Source of the DNA: Alteromonadaceae bacterium XY-R5
GTDB lineage: Bacteria > Pseudomonadota > Gammaproteobacteria > Enterobacterales > Alteromonadaceae
NCBI GenBank assembly: GCA_001660395.1
Contig: LXWE01000008.1
Coordinates: 85,421 to 149,420 of the forward strand
Reading direction: 5' to 3'
DNA: 64,000 nt
Position 1 is the first letter of the stretch. Each line of letters opens with the position of its first letter. Below are positions 52,266 to 64,000 of the stretch, piece after piece. The notes under the pieces were generated by a model, which ran no database searches, was not told the origin of the DNA, and saw only the letters and a program-made list of their open reading frames with translations. The position numbers and the translations under genes were made by a program.

Positions 52266-55200
52266 ATGGTTTACTCTTATAGCGAAAAGAAACGTATCCG
52301 TAAGGATTTTGGCAAACGCCCACAGGTATTGGAAATACCTTATCTACTTTCAATTCAGCTAGATTCGTTCAAGAAATTTATCGATATTGATCCGGATGGC
52401 CAATACGGATTGGAAGCAGCATTTCGTTCGGTTTTTCCGATCAAAAGTTACTCAGGTAATGCTGAGCTGCAATATGTGAGCTACAGATTGGGCGAATCCG
52501 TATTTGACGTTAAAGAATGTCAAATTCGTGGTGTCACCTATTCAGCTCCTCTGCGAGTCAAGCTACGTCTGGTGTTGTTCGATAAAGATGCGGCGCCTGG
52601 CACAGTTAAAGATATTAAAGAACAAGAAGTCTACATGGGCGAAATTCCGCTCATGACTGAAAACGGTACCTTTGTAATTAATGGTACTGAGCGTGTTATC
52701 GTTTCTCAGCTGCACCGTTCACCAGGTGTGTTCTTCGATCACGACAAAGGTAAGACACACTCCTCCGGTAAAGTATTGTATAACGCCCGCGTTATTCCTT
52801 ACCGTGGTTCCTGGTTAGATTTTGAGTTTGACCCGAAAGACAATCTGTACGTACGTATTGACCGTCGTCGTAAACTACCAGCTACTATCATTCTGCGCGC
52901 GCTAGAACTGGGTACAGAAGAAATCCTGAACCTGTTCTTCGATAAGAACCGCGTAAGTATCGAAGGCGATAAGATCATGATGGACATCGTGCCAGATCGC
53001 CTGCGTGGTGAGACTGCACAGTTCGATATTAAAGATGATCAAGGTAATGTTTTGGTTGAGACTGGCCGTCGTATTTCAGCCCGTCATACCCGTGCTTTGG
53101 AAAAAGCCAACATTACTCGTCTGGAAGTACCAGCTGAGTATCTGATTGGTCGTATTTATGCGTGTGACTATGTAAACGAGTCTACCGGTGAAATCGTAGT
53201 TCATGCGAACGACGAGCTGACGCTGGAAAACTTGTTAGCACTGCGTCAGGCTGGTTACGATTCGTTCGAGACGCTGTATATCAATGAATTAGATCATGGT
53301 TCGTACATCTCGGATACGTTACGTATCGATTCGTCAAGCAACCGCCTGGAAGCATTGGTAGAAATCTACCGCATGATGCGCCCTGGTGAGCCGCCGACGA
53401 AAGATGCTGCCGAAGCCCTGTTCGACAACCTATTCTTCTCTGACGACCGTTATGACCTGTCTTCTGTAGGTCGTATGAAGTTCAACCGCCGTTTAGGCCG
53501 CGAAGAACTGACCGGTGCCGGAACACTTGAGAAGATGGACATCATCGACGTAATGCGTCAGTTAATTGCCATCCGTGATGGTAAAGACGAAGTAGATGAT
53601 ATCGATCACCTGGGTAACCGTCGTATTCGTTCTGTTGGTGAAATGGCTGAAAACCAATTCCGTGTTGGTTTAGTGCGTGTTGAACGTGCAGTGAAAGAGC
53701 GTTTGAGCTTGGGTGATCTGGATGCAGTGATGCCTCAGGACCTAATCAACGCGAAGCCAATTTCTGCGGCTGTTAAAGAATTCTTCGGTTCTTCTCAGCT
53801 GTCTCAGTTTATGGACCAGAACAACCCGTTGTCAGAAGTTACGCACAAACGTCGTATTTCTGCCTTAGGCCCAGGCGGTTTAACTCGTGAACGTGCTGGC
53901 TTCGAAGTTCGAGACGTACATCCAACCCACTATGGTCGTTTGTGTCCAATCGAAACACCTGAAGGTCCAAACATCGGTTTGATCAACTCGTTGGCGAGCT
54001 TCTCTCGTACCAACGACTTCGGTTTCCTGGAAACGCCATATCGTAAAATCGTAGATGGTGTTGTGACTGAAGACGTAGATTACCTGTCAGCTATCGAAGA
54101 AGGCCAATATGCTATCGCTCAGGCCAACGTAGCGCTGGATGATCAGAACCGCTTAGTTGACGAACTGATTCCTTGCCGTTACCGCGGTGAGACAACACTT
54201 ATGCCTCGTAGCGAAATTACGCTGATGGACGTTTCTCCTCAGCAGATCGTGTCTATCGCAGCGAGCATCATCCCGTTCCTGGAGCACGACGATGCTAACC
54301 GCGCCCTGATGGGTGCGAACATGCAACGTCAGGCCGTACCTACATTGCGTGCAGACAAGCCGTTAGTTGGTACTGGTATGGAGAAGACGGTAGCCGTTGA
54401 CTCAGGTGTGACTGTGGTTGCTAAACGTGGCGGTACTATCGACTACGTAGATGCTAGCCGTATTGTGGTTAAGGTAAATGAAGAAGAGATGTTTGCTGGT
54501 GAAGCAGGTATCGATATCTACAACCTGACCAAGTATACCCGTTCTAACCAGAACACCTGTATCAACCAGCGTCCATGCTGTAACGTAGGTGATCCTATCG
54601 TTGCTGGTGACGTGCTGGCTGACGGTCCGTCGACAGATCTTGGTGAACTGGCTCTGGGTCAGAACATGCGTATCGCGTTCATGCCTTGGAACGGTTATAA
54701 CTTCGAAGACTCGATCTTAATCTCTGAGCGTGTCGCTCAGGAAGACCGCTTCACGACTATCCACATCCAGGAACTTAGCTGTATCGCCCGTGATACTAAG
54801 CTGGGGCCAGAAGAAATCAGTGCAGATATCCCTAACGTAGGTGAATCAGCGCTGGGCAAACTGGATGAGTCAGGCGTTGTTTATATCGGTGCTGAAGTAA
54901 AAGGCGGTGACATTCTGGTAGGTAAAGTGACACCTAAAGGTGAAACTCAACTGACGCCAGAAGAGAAACTGTTACGCGCGATCTTTGGTGAAAAAGCCTC
55001 TGACGTGAAAGACACGTCTCTGCGCGTACCCAACAGCGTTCACGGTACTGTTATCGACGTTCAGGTATTCACACGTGACGGCGTTGAGAAAGATAAACGT
55101 GCTCTGGAAATTGAAGACATGCAGTTACGTCAGGTTAAGAAAGACCTGTCTGACGAATTTAATATCCTGGCCGATGGTATCTTTGCTCGTGCGCAAAACT

Positions 55201-56294
55201 TGTTAGAGAAAAACGGTTTTGAAAGCGCGAAGCTGGCTGGTTACCCGCGTGAGAAATGGTTCGACTTGTCTCTGAATAATGAAGATGCACAGGCTGAACT
55301 GGATCAAATCGCTGAACAGCATGCTGAAATCAAAGCTGACTTCGATAAGAAGTTCGAAGTTAAGCGTCGTAAGATCACTCAGGGCGATGATCTGGCCCCA
55401 GGTGTACTGAAGATTGTGAAAGTTTACCTTGCGGTTAAACGTCACATCCAGCCTGGTGACAAGATGGCCGGTCGTCACGGTAACAAGGGTGTTATCTCTA
55501 CTATCAAACCAGTAGAAGATATGCCTTACGATGAAAACGGTACGCCGGTAGACATCGTACTGAACCCGCTGGGTGTACCTTCACGTATGAACATCGGTCA
55601 GATCCTTGAAACTCACTTGGGTATGGCTGCACATGGTCTGGGCGTGAAGATCGACCGTATGATCAAAGAAGCTCAGGAAGTTGCGAAAATGCGTGAATTC
55701 CTGAAAGAAGTATATGCCCTGGGTGAGAGCCATCAGGAAGTAGACATCGACAGCTTCTCTGACGATGAAGTAATGCGTCTTGCTGGCAATTTGCGTAAGG
55801 GTGTACCTGTCGCAACGCCTGTTTTTGACGGTGCTCGTGAGTCCGAAATTAAGGCCATGCTGAAACTGGCAGACCTGCCAGAAAGCGGTCAGATTACCCT
55901 GTTCGACGGCCGTACTGGTCGTGCATTTGAGCGTCCGGTAACCGTAGGCTACATGTACATGCTGAAACTGAACCACTTGGTTGATGACAAGATGCACGCC
56001 CGTTCTACCGGTTCGTACAGCTTGGTTACTCAGCAACCTCTTGGTGGTAAAGCTCAGTTCGGTGGTCAGCGTTTCGGTGAGATGGAAGTGTGGGCACTGG
56101 AAGCATACGGTGCTGCTTATACTCTGCAGGAAATGCTGACGGTGAAATCCGATGACGTGAACGGCCGTACTAAGATGTATAAAAACATCGTAGATGGTGA
56201 TCATCGTATGGAGCCAGGCATGCCGGAATCTTTCAACGTATTGCTGAAAGAGATCCGCTCACTGGGTATCAACATCGAGCTGGAAGAAATTTAA
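52266..56294 (+). CDS. rpoB: RNA polymerase beta subunit
   Basis: The 1342-residue beta subunit forms one pincer of the polymerase and contains the rifampicin pocket. The start [16 protein letters not shown] matches the family; a longer frame upstream is not conserved. The rifampicin region ([20 protein letters not shown]) carries the usual susceptible residues, as read by eye. Conserved blocks such as GRHGNKGV and the C-terminal [14 protein letters not shown] follow. The ATG is preceded by GAGGAACCC. Confidence 0.98.
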   Translation: MVYSYSEKKRIRKDFGKRPQVLEIPYLLSIQLDSFKKFIDIDPDGQYGLEAAFRSVFPIKSYSGNAELQYVSYRLGESVFDVKECQIRGVTYSAPLRVKLRLVLFDKDAAPGTVKDIKEQEVYMGEIPLMTENGTFVINGTERVIVSQLHRSPGVFFDHDKGKTHSSGKVLYNARVIPYRGSWLDFEFDPKDNLYVRIDRRRKLPATIILRALELGTEEILNLFFDKNRVSIEGDKIMMDIVPDRLRGETAQFDIKDDQGNVLVETGRRISARHTRALEKANITRLEVPAEYLIGRIYACDYVNESTGEIVVHANDELTLENLLALRQAGYDSFETLYINELDHGSYISDTLRIDSSSNRLEALVEIYRMMRPGEPPTKDAAEALFDNLFFSDDRYDLSSVGRMKFNRRLGREELTGAGTLEKMDIIDVMRQLIAIRDGKDEVDDIDHLGNRRIRSVGEMAENQFRVGLVRVERAVKERLSLGDLDAVMPQDLINAKPISAAVKEFFGSSQLSQFMDQNNPLSEVTHKRRISALGPGGLTRERAGFEVRDVHPTHYGRLCPIETPEGPNIGLINSLASFSRTNDFGFLETPYRKIVDGVVTEDVDYLSAIEEGQYAIAQANVALDDQNRLVDELIPCRYRGETTLMPRSEITLMDVSPQQIVSIAASIIPFLEHDDANRALMGANMQRQAVPTLRADKPLVGTGMEKTVAVDSGVTVVAKRGGTIDYVDASRIVVKVNEEEMFAGEAGIDIYNLTKYTRSNQNTCINQRPCCNVGDPIVAGDVLADGPSTDLGELALGQNMRIAFMPWNGYNFEDSILISERVAQEDRFTTIHIQELSCIARDTKLGPEEISADIPNVGESALGKLDESGVVYIGAEVKGGDILVGKVTPKGETQLTPEEKLLRAIFGEKASDVKDTSLRVPNSVHGTVIDVQVFTRDGVEKDKRALEIEDMQLRQVKKDLSDEFNILADGIFARAQNLLEKNGFESAKLAGYPREKWFDLSLNNEDAQAELDQIAEQHAEIKADFDKKFEVKRRKITQGDDLAPGVLKIVKVYLAVKRHIQPGDKMAGRHGNKGVISTIKPVEDMPYDENGTPVDIVLNPLGVPSRMNIGQILETHLGMAAHGLGVKIDRMIKEAQEVAKMREFLKEVYALGESHQEVDIDSFSDDEVMRLAGNLRKGVPVATPVFDGARESEIKAMLKLADLPESGQITLFDGRTGRAFERPVTVGYMYMLKLNHLVDDKMHARSTGSYSLVTQQPLGGKAQFGGQRFGEMEVWALEAYGAAYTLQEMLTVKSDDVNGRTKMYKNIVDGDHRMEPGMPESFNVLLKEIRSLGINIELEEI

Positions 56295-56379
56295 TCACTT
56301 CTGCCGATTTATAGAACAGGAGCCCGGTAACATTTTCTGTGTTACCGGGCTTAGATGCTGACTCCGCTGGGAGAGAAAT

Positions 56380-59300
56380 GTGAAAGACTTATTAAAGTTT
56401 CTTAAGCAACAGAATAAAACTGAAGAGTTTGATGCGATCCGCATCGGACTTGCTTCTCCGGATATGATCCGTTCATGGTCATTCGGTGAAGTAAAAAAGC
56501 CAGAGACCATTAACTATCGTACGTTTAAGCCAGAGCGTGATGGCTTGTTCTGTGCGCGTATCTTTGGTCCGGTAAAAGATTACGAATGTTTGTGCGGTAA
56601 GTACAAGCGTTTGAAGCACCGCGGTGTTATCTGTGAGAAGTGTGGCGTAGAAGTTACTCTGACTAAAGTTCGTCGTGACCGCATGGGTCACATTGAACTG
56701 GCTAGCCCAGTTGCTCACATTTGGTTCCTGAAGTCTCTGCCATCCCGTATAGGTTTGATGCTGGATATGACCCTGCGTGATATCGAGCGCGTACTGTACT
56801 TCGAATCATACGTAGTAACAGAACCAGGTATGACAACGCTTGAGCGTAGCCAACTGCTGACCGAAGAAGAGTATTTGGATGCACTGGAAGAGCACGGCGA
56901 TGAGTTTGAAGCAAAAATGGGTGCGGAAGCTATCTATGATTTGCTGATGGACCTGAACGTAGATGGCGATATCGCCTCTATGCGCGAAGAGCTTCCTAGC
57001 ATCAACTCAGAAACAAAGCGTAAAAAAGTCACTAAGCGTTTGAAACTGCTCGAGTCATTCCAACAGTCTGGCAACAAGCCAGAGTGGATGATTATGACTG
57101 TTCTGCCAGTATTGCCGCCTGACTTACGTCCTTTGGTACCGCTGGATGGTGGCCGTTTCGCAACCTCAGATTTGAATGATCTGTACCGTCGCGTTATCAA
57201 CCGTAACAACCGTCTGAAGCGTCTGTTGGATCTGGCTGCGCCAGATATCATCGTACGTAACGAAAAGCGTATGTTACAAGAAGCGGTTGATGCCCTGTTA
57301 GATAACGGCCGTCGTGGCCGCGCTATTACAGGTTCTAACAAGCGTCCTCTGAAATCTTTGGCCGACATGATCAAAGGTAAACAAGGTCGTTTCCGTCAGA
57401 ACTTGTTGGGTAAACGTGTTGACTATTCAGGCCGTTCTGTAATCACAGTAGGTCCTACGCTGCGTCTGCACCAGTGTGGTCTGCCGAAGAAGATGGCTCT
57501 GGAACTGTTCAAGCCTTTCATTTACGGCAAATTAGAAGCCCGTGGTCTGGCGACGACAATTAAAGCAGCGAAAAAGCTGGTTGAGCGTGAAGCCCCAGAG
57601 GTTTGGGACGTATTAGACGACGTTATCCGTGAACACCCAGTATTATTGAACCGTGCACCAACACTGCACCGTTTGGGTATTCAAGCTTTTGAACCTACCT
57701 TGATCGAAGGTAAAGCCATTCAGTTGCACCCATTGGTGTGTGCGGCATACAACGCCGACTTCGATGGTGACCAAATGGCTGTTCACGTACCGCTGACACT
57801 GGAAGCCCAGTTAGAAGCGCGTGCGCTAATGATGTCTACTAACAACATCCTGTCGCCAGCGAACGGTGAGCCAATCATCGTACCTTCTCAGGACGTTGTA
57901 TTGGGTCTGTACTACATGACCCGTGACAAAGTTAACGGCACGGGTGAAGGCATGGTATTTACCAGCCCGCACGAAGCCGAAAAAGCTTACCGTACAGGCC
58001 ACGCAGAATTGCATTCTCGCGTGAAAGTGCGTATCCGTGAGTTCGAACAGGACGAAGCGGGTAATAAGATTGAAAAGATCACCCTGACTGATACCACAGT
58101 TGGTCGTGCGATCCTGTCTCTGATCCTGCCAAAAGGTTTGCCTTTTGAACTGATCAACCAGGCCATGGGCAAGAAGCAAATCTCTCGCCTGTTGAACGAG
58201 TGTTACCGTGCACTGGGTCTGAAAGACACTGTTATCGCTGCTGACCAAATCATGTATACCGGTTTCCACTACGCGATGATCGCGGGTGCATCCGTTGGTA
58301 TCGACGATATGGTGATCCCTGCTGCCAAGAAAGACATCATCGAAGCTGCGGAAGCTGAAGTGCATGAAATTCAGGAGCAGTTCCAGTCTGGTTTGGTTAC
58401 CGCTGGTGAGCGCTACAACAAAGTTATCGATATTTGGTCAAACGCTAACGAAAAAGTAGCCAAGGCCATGATGGATAACCTGAAGACTGAAACCGTGATT
58501 AACCGCGAAGGCAAAGAAGAAGAGCAGACATCATTTAACTCAGTGTTTATGATGGCCGACTCAGGTGCTCGTGGTAGTGCCGCTCAGATTCGTCAGTTGG
58601 CGGGTATGCGTGGTCTGATGGCGAAGCCAGATGGCTCAATCATCGAAACCCCAATCACGGCAAACTTCCGTGAAGGTCTGAACGTTCTTCAGTACTTTAT
58701 TTCTACCCACGGTGCGCGTAAAGGTTTGGCCGATACGGCATTGAAGACAGCGAACTCAGGTTACCTGACTCGTCGTCTGGTAGACGTAGCCCAAGACTTG
58801 GTTATTGCCAATGACGACTGTGGCACGTTCGAAGGCGTGAAAATGACGCCATTAATCGAAGGTGGTGACGTAGTAGAACCATTGCGTGAGCGCGTATTGG
58901 GTCGTACCGTTGCAGAAGACGTTTATGTACCAGGTACTACCGATCTGCTGGTTGAGCGTAACACGCTGCTAGACGAAGCGCTGGTAGACATGTTGGAAGC
59001 AAACTCGATTGACCAAATCGTTGTACGCTCAGTAATTACCTGTGACAACGACTTTGGTGTGTGTGCTAAGTGTTACGGTCGTGACTTGGCCCGCGGTCAC
59101 ATGGTTTCACAAGGTGAAGCTGTGGGTGTTATCGCTGCTCAGTCAATCGGTGAACCTGGTACACAGTTAACGATGCGTACGTTCCACATTGGTGGTGCGG
59201 CATCTCGAGCGTCTGCTGAAAACAGCGTTCAGGTGAAAAATAAAGGTACTTTGAAACTGCACAACGCTAAGTTCGTTCGTAATACGGATGACAAAGTGGT

Positions 59301-60564
59301 GATTGTTTCTCGTTCTACCGAAATCACCGTTATCGATGAACAAGGTCGTGAGAAAGAGCGCTATAAGGTGCCTTACGGTGCCATCCTGTCTACTGACGAA
59401 GGCGCAGCTGTTGAAGCCGGCGAAATCGTTGCGAACTGGGATCCGCACTCACACCCAATTATCGTAGAACGTCCATCGAAGATCTCTTTCGCGGACATCG
59501 ACGATTCGAACACTGAAATGCAGCAGGACGAGCTGACTGGTTTAACCCGTATCGTGGTGAAAGACCTGTCTAAAGCCAATGCAAAAGAACCTAAACTGAT
59601 CCTTGAAAGCGATGAGTTTGGTCTGCAGGAAATTCGTCTGCCAAGCTTTACGACTATCGAAGCGTCGGATGGCAAGCTGGCGAATGCGGGTGACGTATTA
59701 GCCCGTATTCCTCAGGAAAGCTCGAAAACACGCGACATTACCGGTGGTCTTCCACGCGTTGCTGACTTGTTCGAGGCGCGTAAGCCGAAAGAGCCTGCTA
59801 TTTTGGCGGAAGTCTCGGGTACCATTGGTTTCGGTAAAGAAACGAAAGGTAAGAAACGTCTGGTTATCACGCCGAAAGATGGTGGTGAGCAGTACGAAGA
59901 GATGATTCCTAAGTGGCGTCAACTTAACGTGTTCGAAGGTGAACAGGTTGAGCGCGGTGAAGTCATTGCTGATGGTCCAGAATCTCCACACGATATTCTG
60001 CGCCTGCGCGGAGTAAGTGCGGTATCTAACTACATCGTGAACGAAGTTCAGGAAGTATACCGTCTGCAAGGTGTAAAAATTAACGATAAGCACATTGAAG
60101 TGGTTATCCGTCAGATGCTGCGTAAGTGTGTTATCACTGCCGCTGGTGATTCTATGTTCCTGGAAGGCGAACAGGCAGAAGTATCTGCCGTTAAGATTGC
60201 TAACCGAGACCTAGAGAAGCAAGGTAAATTGCCTGCGCTTTATGAAATCCAGTTGCTGGGTATCACCAAAGCTTCTTTGTCTACCGAGTCTTTCATTTCT
60301 GCGGCATCGTTCCAGGAAACTACTCGCGTACTGACAGAAGCTGCAGTACAAGGAAAAGAAGACGAACTACGTGGTTTGAAAGAGAACGTAATCGTTGGTC
60401 GTCTGATCCCGGCTGGTACCGGTTTCGCTTACCATCAGAAACGCGCTCGCCTGAAACAGGGCGCCGTGGCAGAAGATCCTTCTGTATCTGCTGAGCAAGC
60501 TGAACAGGCACTGACCGAAGCTCTGAATGCTGAAGTGACTGAGTTCCCTTCTGCTGATGAGTAA
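56380..60564 (+). CDS. rpoC: RNA polymerase beta' subunit
   Basis: The 1394-residue beta' subunit holds the catalytic Mg2+ in [12 protein letters not shown]. The N-terminal zinc site ([20 protein letters not shown]) and a second Cys cluster ([13 protein letters not shown]) are present. It starts at GTG after GGGAGAG. It follows rpoB by 85 bases, as in other Proteobacteria. Confidence 0.98.
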   Translation: MKDLLKFLKQQNKTEEFDAIRIGLASPDMIRSWSFGEVKKPETINYRTFKPERDGLFCARIFGPVKDYECLCGKYKRLKHRGVICEKCGVEVTLTKVRRDRMGHIELASPVAHIWFLKSLPSRIGLMLDMTLRDIERVLYFESYVVTEPGMTTLERSQLLTEEEYLDALEEHGDEFEAKMGAEAIYDLLMDLNVDGDIASMREELPSINSETKRKKVTKRLKLLESFQQSGNKPEWMIMTVLPVLPPDLRPLVPLDGGRFATSDLNDLYRRVINRNNRLKRLLDLAAPDIIVRNEKRMLQEAVDALLDNGRRGRAITGSNKRPLKSLADMIKGKQGRFRQNLLGKRVDYSGRSVITVGPTLRLHQCGLPKKMALELFKPFIYGKLEARGLATTIKAAKKLVEREAPEVWDVLDDVIREHPVLLNRAPTLHRLGIQAFEPTLIEGKAIQLHPLVCAAYNADFDGDQMAVHVPLTLEAQLEARALMMSTNNILSPANGEPIIVPSQDVVLGLYYMTRDKVNGTGEGMVFTSPHEAEKAYRTGHAELHSRVKVRIREFEQDEAGNKIEKITLTDTTVGRAILSLILPKGLPFELINQAMGKKQISRLLNECYRALGLKDTVIAADQIMYTGFHYAMIAGASVGIDDMVIPAAKKDIIEAAEAEVHEIQEQFQSGLVTAGERYNKVIDIWSNANEKVAKAMMDNLKTETVINREGKEEEQTSFNSVFMMADSGARGSAAQIRQLAGMRGLMAKPDGSIIETPITANFREGLNVLQYFISTHGARKGLADTALKTANSGYLTRRLVDVAQDLVIANDDCGTFEGVKMTPLIEGGDVVEPLRERVLGRTVAEDVYVPGTTDLLVERNTLLDEALVDMLEANSIDQIVVRSVITCDNDFGVCAKCYGRDLARGHMVSQGEAVGVIAAQSIGEPGTQLTMRTFHIGGAASRASAENSVQVKNKGTLKLHNAKFVRNTDDKVVIVSRSTEITVIDEQGREKERYKVPYGAILSTDEGAAVEAGEIVANWDPHSHPIIVERPSKISFADIDDSNTEMQQDELTGLTRIVVKDLSKANAKEPKLILESDEFGLQEIRLPSFTTIEASDGKLANAGDVLARIPQESSKTRDITGGLPRVADLFEARKPKEPAILAEVSGTIGFGKETKGKKRLVITPKDGGEQYEEMIPKWRQLNVFEGEQVERGEVIADGPESPHDILRLRGVSAVSNYIVNEVQEVYRLQGVKINDKHIEVVIRQMLRKCVITAAGDSMFLEGEQAEVSAVKIANRDLEKQGKLPALYEIQLLGITKASLSTESFISAASFQETTRVLTEAAVQGKEDELRGLKENVIVGRLIPAGTGFAYHQKRARLKQGAVAEDPSVSAEQAEQALTEALNAEVTEFPSADE

Positions 60565-60600
60565 AAAGGTGTCCTTAGTTTAATCATGGTACCTACGAAG

Positions 60601-60622
60601 TCAGCGCCAGATTTGGCGTTGA
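60601..60622 (+). terminator. Hairpin after rpoC
   Basis: TCAGCGCCA and TGGCGTTGA form a nine-pair stem with one G-U pair and a four-base loop, 36 bases after the rpoC stop codon. No T run follows; termination is likely partial. Confidence 0.5.
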
Positions 60623-60623
60623 C

Positions 60624-60652
60624 TTGACAGGTTAAACTTTGGTCATTAGAAT
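60624..60652 (+). promoter_or_regulatory. Promoter of the str operon
   Basis: TTGACA (60624-60629), 17 bases, TAGAAT (60647-60652) is a near-consensus sigma-70 promoter. A second stem, CCGCGACCC/GGGCCGCGG (60654-60691), follows in the leader and could attenuate. Confidence 0.8.
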
Positions 60653-60757
60653 TCCGCGACCCAAATTTGGACATCCAATGTAGGGCCGCGGATTTTTCGC
60701 ATTTAGTACCTGAAATTGTTCAGGTCGATTAATCGTAATTTAACCAGGAGCTAGTTA

Positions 60758-61132
60758 ATGGCAACAGTTAACCAGTTAGTGCGTAAGCCACGCCGTCAGC
60801 CCGTTGAGAAAAGCAACGTAGCTGCACTGCAAGCTTGCCCACAAAGACGTGGTGTATGTACTCGTGTATATACTACTACCCCTAAGAAGCCGAACTCTGC
60901 ATTGCGTAAAGTATGTCGTGTTCGTCTGACCAACGGTTTTGAAGTTTCTTCTTACATCGGTGGTGAAGGTCACAACCTGCAAGAGCACAGCGTTGTTTTG
61001 ATCCGTGGTGGTCGTGTTAAAGACTTACCAGGAGTGCGTTATCACACTGTTCGCGGAACACTTGACTGTGCCGGTGTTAACGATCGTAGACAAGCCCGTT
61101 CTAAGTACGGTGCTAAGCGGCCTAAATCCTAA
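60758..61132 (+). CDS. rpsL: 30S ribosomal protein S12
   Basis: S12 sits at the decoding centre. The 124-residue protein has [14 protein letters not shown] and [16 protein letters not shown], with lysines at the two sites where streptomycin-resistance changes occur in E. coli, so the sequence is the susceptible type. AGGAG precedes the ATG. Confidence 0.98.
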   Translation: MATVNQLVRKPRRQPVEKSNVAALQACPQRRGVCTRVYTTTPKKPNSALRKVCRVRLTNGFEVSSYIGGEGHNLQEHSVVLIRGGRVKDLPGVRYHTVRGTLDCAGVNDRRQARSKYGAKRPKS

Positions 61133-61211
61133 CGGTTCTCCGTTTAGTAAGGCCAAACTGAAGTTTAATTAGAGTTTTGGGTAACACCTGAATTCCCACG
61201 GAGAATTTAAG

Positions 61212-61682
61212 ATGCCAAGAAGAAGAGTTGTAGGTCAACGTAAAATCCTACCTGATCCTAAGTTCGGATCACAGCTATTAGCTAAATTCATGAACGTCGT
61301 TATGCTTGACGGCAAGAAGTCTACAGCGGAAAAAATCGTTTACGGTGCGCTTGATATTGTTGCTGAAAAAACCGGCAAGGCACAACTAGATGTATTTGAA
61401 GATGCTCTGGAAAACATTCGTCCAACGGTAGAAGTTAAGTCTCGCCGTGTGGGTGGTTCAACCTACCAGGTACCGGTAGAAGTTCGTCCAGTTCGTCGCA
61501 ATGCATTAGGTATGCGTTGGTTGGTAGATGCTGCACGTAAACGTGGCGAAAAATCCATGGCTCAGCGTCTGGCTGCAGAAATGCTGGATGCCTCTGAGAA
61601 CAAAGGCTCTGCTGTTAAGAAACGTGAAGACGTTCACCGCATGGCTGAAGCTAACAAAGCTTTCGCTCACTATCGTTGGTAA
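61212..61682 (+). CDS. rpsG: 30S ribosomal protein S7
   Basis: S7 nucleates assembly of the 30S head. The 156-residue protein opens [20 protein letters not shown] and ends [10 protein letters not shown]. In E. coli, S7 binds the rpsL-rpsG spacer to repress translation; the 79-base spacer here could hold that site. Confidence 0.98.
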   Translation: MPRRRVVGQRKILPDPKFGSQLLAKFMNVVMLDGKKSTAEKIVYGALDIVAEKTGKAQLDVFEDALENIRPTVEVKSRRVGGSTYQVPVEVRPVRRNALGMRWLVDAARKRGEKSMAQRLAAEMLDASENKGSAVKKREDVHRMAEANKAFAHYRW

Positions 61683-61709
61683 GCTAACCAGCTTATTTGA
61701 GAGGAAGAT

Positions 61710-63815
61710 ATGGCTCGTAAAACCCCTATTGAGCGTTACCGTAATATCGGGATTTGTGCTCACGTAGACGCGGGTAAAACAACCACAACAGAACGAGTCC
61801 TGTTTTACACCGGTCTTTCTCATAAGATCGGTGAAGTTCACGATGGCGCAGCCACCATGGACTGGATGGAGCAAGAGCAGGAGCGTGGTATCACTATCAC
61901 GTCTGCTGCTACCACTTGTTTCTGGAGCGGGATGCAACAGCAATTTGACCAGCATCGTATCAATATTATTGATACGCCTGGACACGTAGACTTTACCATT
62001 GAGGTTGAGCGTTCATTGCGTGTTCTTGATGGTGCGGTCGTTGTATTTTGCGGTTCATCGGGTGTCGAACCACAATCTGAAACAGTATGGCGTCAAGCTG
62101 ATAAATACCACGTTCCACGTATGGTGTTTGTTAACAAGATGGACCGTGCAGGTGCAGATTTTGAACGCGTTGTCGGCCAAATCAGAAAACGTTTGGGTGC
62201 GACCTGTGTTCCGATTCAGTTGAATATTGGCGCTGAAGATGAATTTAGCGGCGTAATCGACCTTATCAAGATGAAAGCCATTGCCTGGAATGTTGAAGAC
62301 CAGGGAATGACGTTCGAATATGAAGATATTCCTGCTCACTTGTTAGACAAAGCAGAACAGTATCGTACCGAAATGGTCGAAGCTGCAGCGGAAGCTAATG
62401 AAGAGCTGATGAACAAGTATCTTGAAGATGGCGAGCTGACTGAAGAAGAAATCAAAGAAGGTCTGCGTGCCCGTACACTGAACAATGAGATCGTGATTGC
62501 GACTTGTGGTTCAGCCTTTAAAAATAAAGGGGTACAGGCCGTATTAGACGCGGTCATTGAATTCTTACCTGCTCCCGTTGATATCCCCGCGATTAAAGGG
62601 GTTCTCGACGATGCAGACGAAACTGAAGCGGAGCGTCATGCAGACGATAGTGAACCATTCTCTGCGCTAGCTTTCAAAATTGCGACGGATCCGTTTGTTG
62701 GTACGCTAACATTCTTCCGTTGTTACTCTGGTGTTGTTAACACAGGCGATACTGTGTACAACCCGGTGAAAGGCAAACGTGAGCGTTTCGGTCGTATCGT
62801 GCAAATGCATGCGAAAGATCGCGAAGAAATCAAAGAGGTTCGCGCTGGCGATATCGCCGCCGCAATCGGTTTGAAAGACGTTACAACGGGCGACACCCTG
62901 TGTGACTCTAACCATATTATTACGCTTGAGCGTATGGAATTCCCAGAGCCAGTGATTTCGATTGCGGTAGAACCGAAGTCGAAAGCAGACCAAGAAAAAA
63001 TGGGCATGGCTCTTGGCAAACTAGCTGCAGAAGATCCTTCTTTCCGCGTGAAGACTGACGAAGAGTCTGGTCAAACGATTATTTCGGGAATGGGTGAACT
63101 GCATCTGGACATCATTGTTGACCGCATGAAACGTGAGTTCAAAGTAGAATGTAACGTGGGTAAACCGCAGGTGGCATATCGCGAAACTATCCGTTCAGCT
63201 GTTGAGGTTGAGGGTAAGTTCGTACGTCAGTCTGGTGGACGCGGTCAATACGGCCATGTATGGCTGAAAGTTGAACCGAACGAAGAAGGTGCCGGGTACG
63301 AATTTGTCAACAATATCGTTGGTGGTGTAATTCCTAAGGAATTCATTCCAGCTGTTGATAAAGGTATCGAAGAGCAGATGCAAAATGGTGTGCTCGCAGG
63401 TTATCCGGTACTCGACGTTAAAGTCACTTTGTTTGACGGTTCATACCATGATGTTGACTCTTCAGAAATGGCGTTTAAGATCGCTGGGTCTATGGGCTTC
63501 AAGAAAGGGGCTGCGCAAGCAAATCCTGTTTTGTTAGAGCCTACGATGAAAGTGGAAGTTACCACGCCTGAAGAGTGGATGGGTGATGTTGTTGGTGACT
63601 TAAACCGACGTCGCGGCATTATCGAAGGCATGGAAGATGGCGTAGCAGGTATAAAAATTGTGCGTGCAAAAGTGCCATTATCTGAAATGTTTGGATATGC
63701 CACCGATTTACGCTCTGCTACGCAGGGACGTGCATCATACTCAATGGAATTCTTTAATTACGCTGAAGCGCCAAATAATGTGGCTAAAGCTATTATTGAA
63801 GCTCGACTATCTTAA
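61710..63815 (+). CDS. fusA: Elongation factor G
   Basis: EF-G drives ribosomal translocation with GTP. The 701-residue protein has G1 [10 protein letters not shown]3 DTPGHVDF and G4 NKMDRAG, and the domain IV tip region. GAGAGGAAG precedes the ATG. It is part of rpsL-rpsG-fusA-tuf. Confidence 0.98.
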   Translation: MARKTPIERYRNIGICAHVDAGKTTTTERVLFYTGLSHKIGEVHDGAATMDWMEQEQERGITITSAATTCFWSGMQQQFDQHRINIIDTPGHVDFTIEVERSLRVLDGAVVVFCGSSGVEPQSETVWRQADKYHVPRMVFVNKMDRAGADFERVVGQIRKRLGATCVPIQLNIGAEDEFSGVIDLIKMKAIAWNVEDQGMTFEYEDIPAHLLDKAEQYRTEMVEAAAEANEELMNKYLEDGELTEEEIKEGLRARTLNNEIVIATCGSAFKNKGVQAVLDAVIEFLPAPVDIPAIKGVLDDADETEAERHADDSEPFSALAFKIATDPFVGTLTFFRCYSGVVNTGDTVYNPVKGKRERFGRIVQMHAKDREEIKEVRAGDIAAAIGLKDVTTGDTLCDSNHIITLERMEFPEPVISIAVEPKSKADQEKMGMALGKLAAEDPSFRVKTDEESGQTIISGMGELHLDIIVDRMKREFKVECNVGKPQVAYRETIRSAVEVEGKFVRQSGGRGQYGHVWLKVEPNEEGAGYEFVNNIVGGVIPKEFIPAVDKGIEEQMQNGVLAGYPVLDVKVTLFDGSYHDVDSSEMAFKIAGSMGFKKGAAQANPVLLEPTMKVEVTTPEEWMGDVVGDLNRRRGIIEGMEDGVAGIKIVRAKVPLSEMFGYATDLRSATQGRASYSMEFFNYAEAPNNVAKAIIEARLS

Positions 63816-63827
63816 TGAAGGTCTGGT

Positions 63828-64000
<173 letters not shown>

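Overview
This window is chromosomal DNA from a marine-type gammaproteobacterium, most likely Alteromonadales (Alteromonas/Lacimicrobium/Aestuariibacter-like; inferred from gene content and protein style, not from a search). Supporting points are the rpmE-priA-ftsN-hslVU neighbourhood, the tRNA-Trp-secE-nusG-rplKAJL-rpoBC-rpsL-rpsG-fusA-tuf block, several Na+-coupled (SSS) transporters, a TonB-dependent sugar receptor and Cache-type chemoreceptors. I see no insertion sequence, prophage, CRISPR array or rRNA gene. The only tRNA is tRNA-Trp(CCA).

Layout. (1) 0.4-14 kb: rpmE, priA, ftsN and hslVU form a conserved housekeeping frame that is interrupted by accessory material. That material is a Fur-box-controlled fagA-like/fumC/orfX operon, a membrane protein with a HEPN-like Rx4H motif, a divergent pair made of a DUF4384 secreted protein and a TPR-CHAT protease lipoprotein, and an operon joining a ParD-like ribbon-helix-helix protein to a second-type methionine aminopeptidase. 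A textbook sigma-32 promoter precedes hslVU. (2) 14-25 kb: a chemoreceptor, a Nudix hydrolase, an osmoprotection cluster (small membrane protein, putP, proB, proA) facing a MarR regulator, a ZntB-like transporter, HtpX, an MFS carrier and a small MscS-like protein. (3) 26-36 kb: a sucrose utilisation locus with a LacI regulator, a GH13_4 amylosucrase, a TonB receptor, an SSS symporter and a ROK fructokinase, followed by an sCache chemoreceptor. (4) 36-48 kb: a GbsR-like regulator with cytochrome bd genes behind a perfect FNR box and a perfect 20-bp palindrome; a lipoprotein, a DUF945 protein, a PhnA-like protein, pyrC, a solute-binding protein, an RraA-family aldolase and an ABC exporter; and a ribbon-helix-helix regulator with a siderophore-interacting protein. 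(5) 48-64 kb: the transcription/translation super-cluster ending inside tuf.

How the parts work together. The sucrose locus reads as a full pathway: outer-membrane uptake, Na+-coupled inner-membrane uptake, cytoplasmic cleavage, fructose phosphorylation, and control by LacI through a CG-centred operator. The putP-proB-proA operon couples proline import with synthesis. Its ProB carries Ala where E. coli has Glu143, a position I recall being linked to loss of proline feedback inhibition, so the operon looks built for proline accumulation under osmotic stress. The cytochrome bd operon carries the signals expected for low-oxygen induction plus a local repressor.

The items most worth follow-up are the CHAT/DUF4384 pair, the ParD-like/Map operon with its start-abutting palindrome, the ProB substitution, the GbsR-cydAB control region, and the RHH-SIP operon with tandem TGTATACATT sites. 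All family calls are by eye from motifs; no searches were run.
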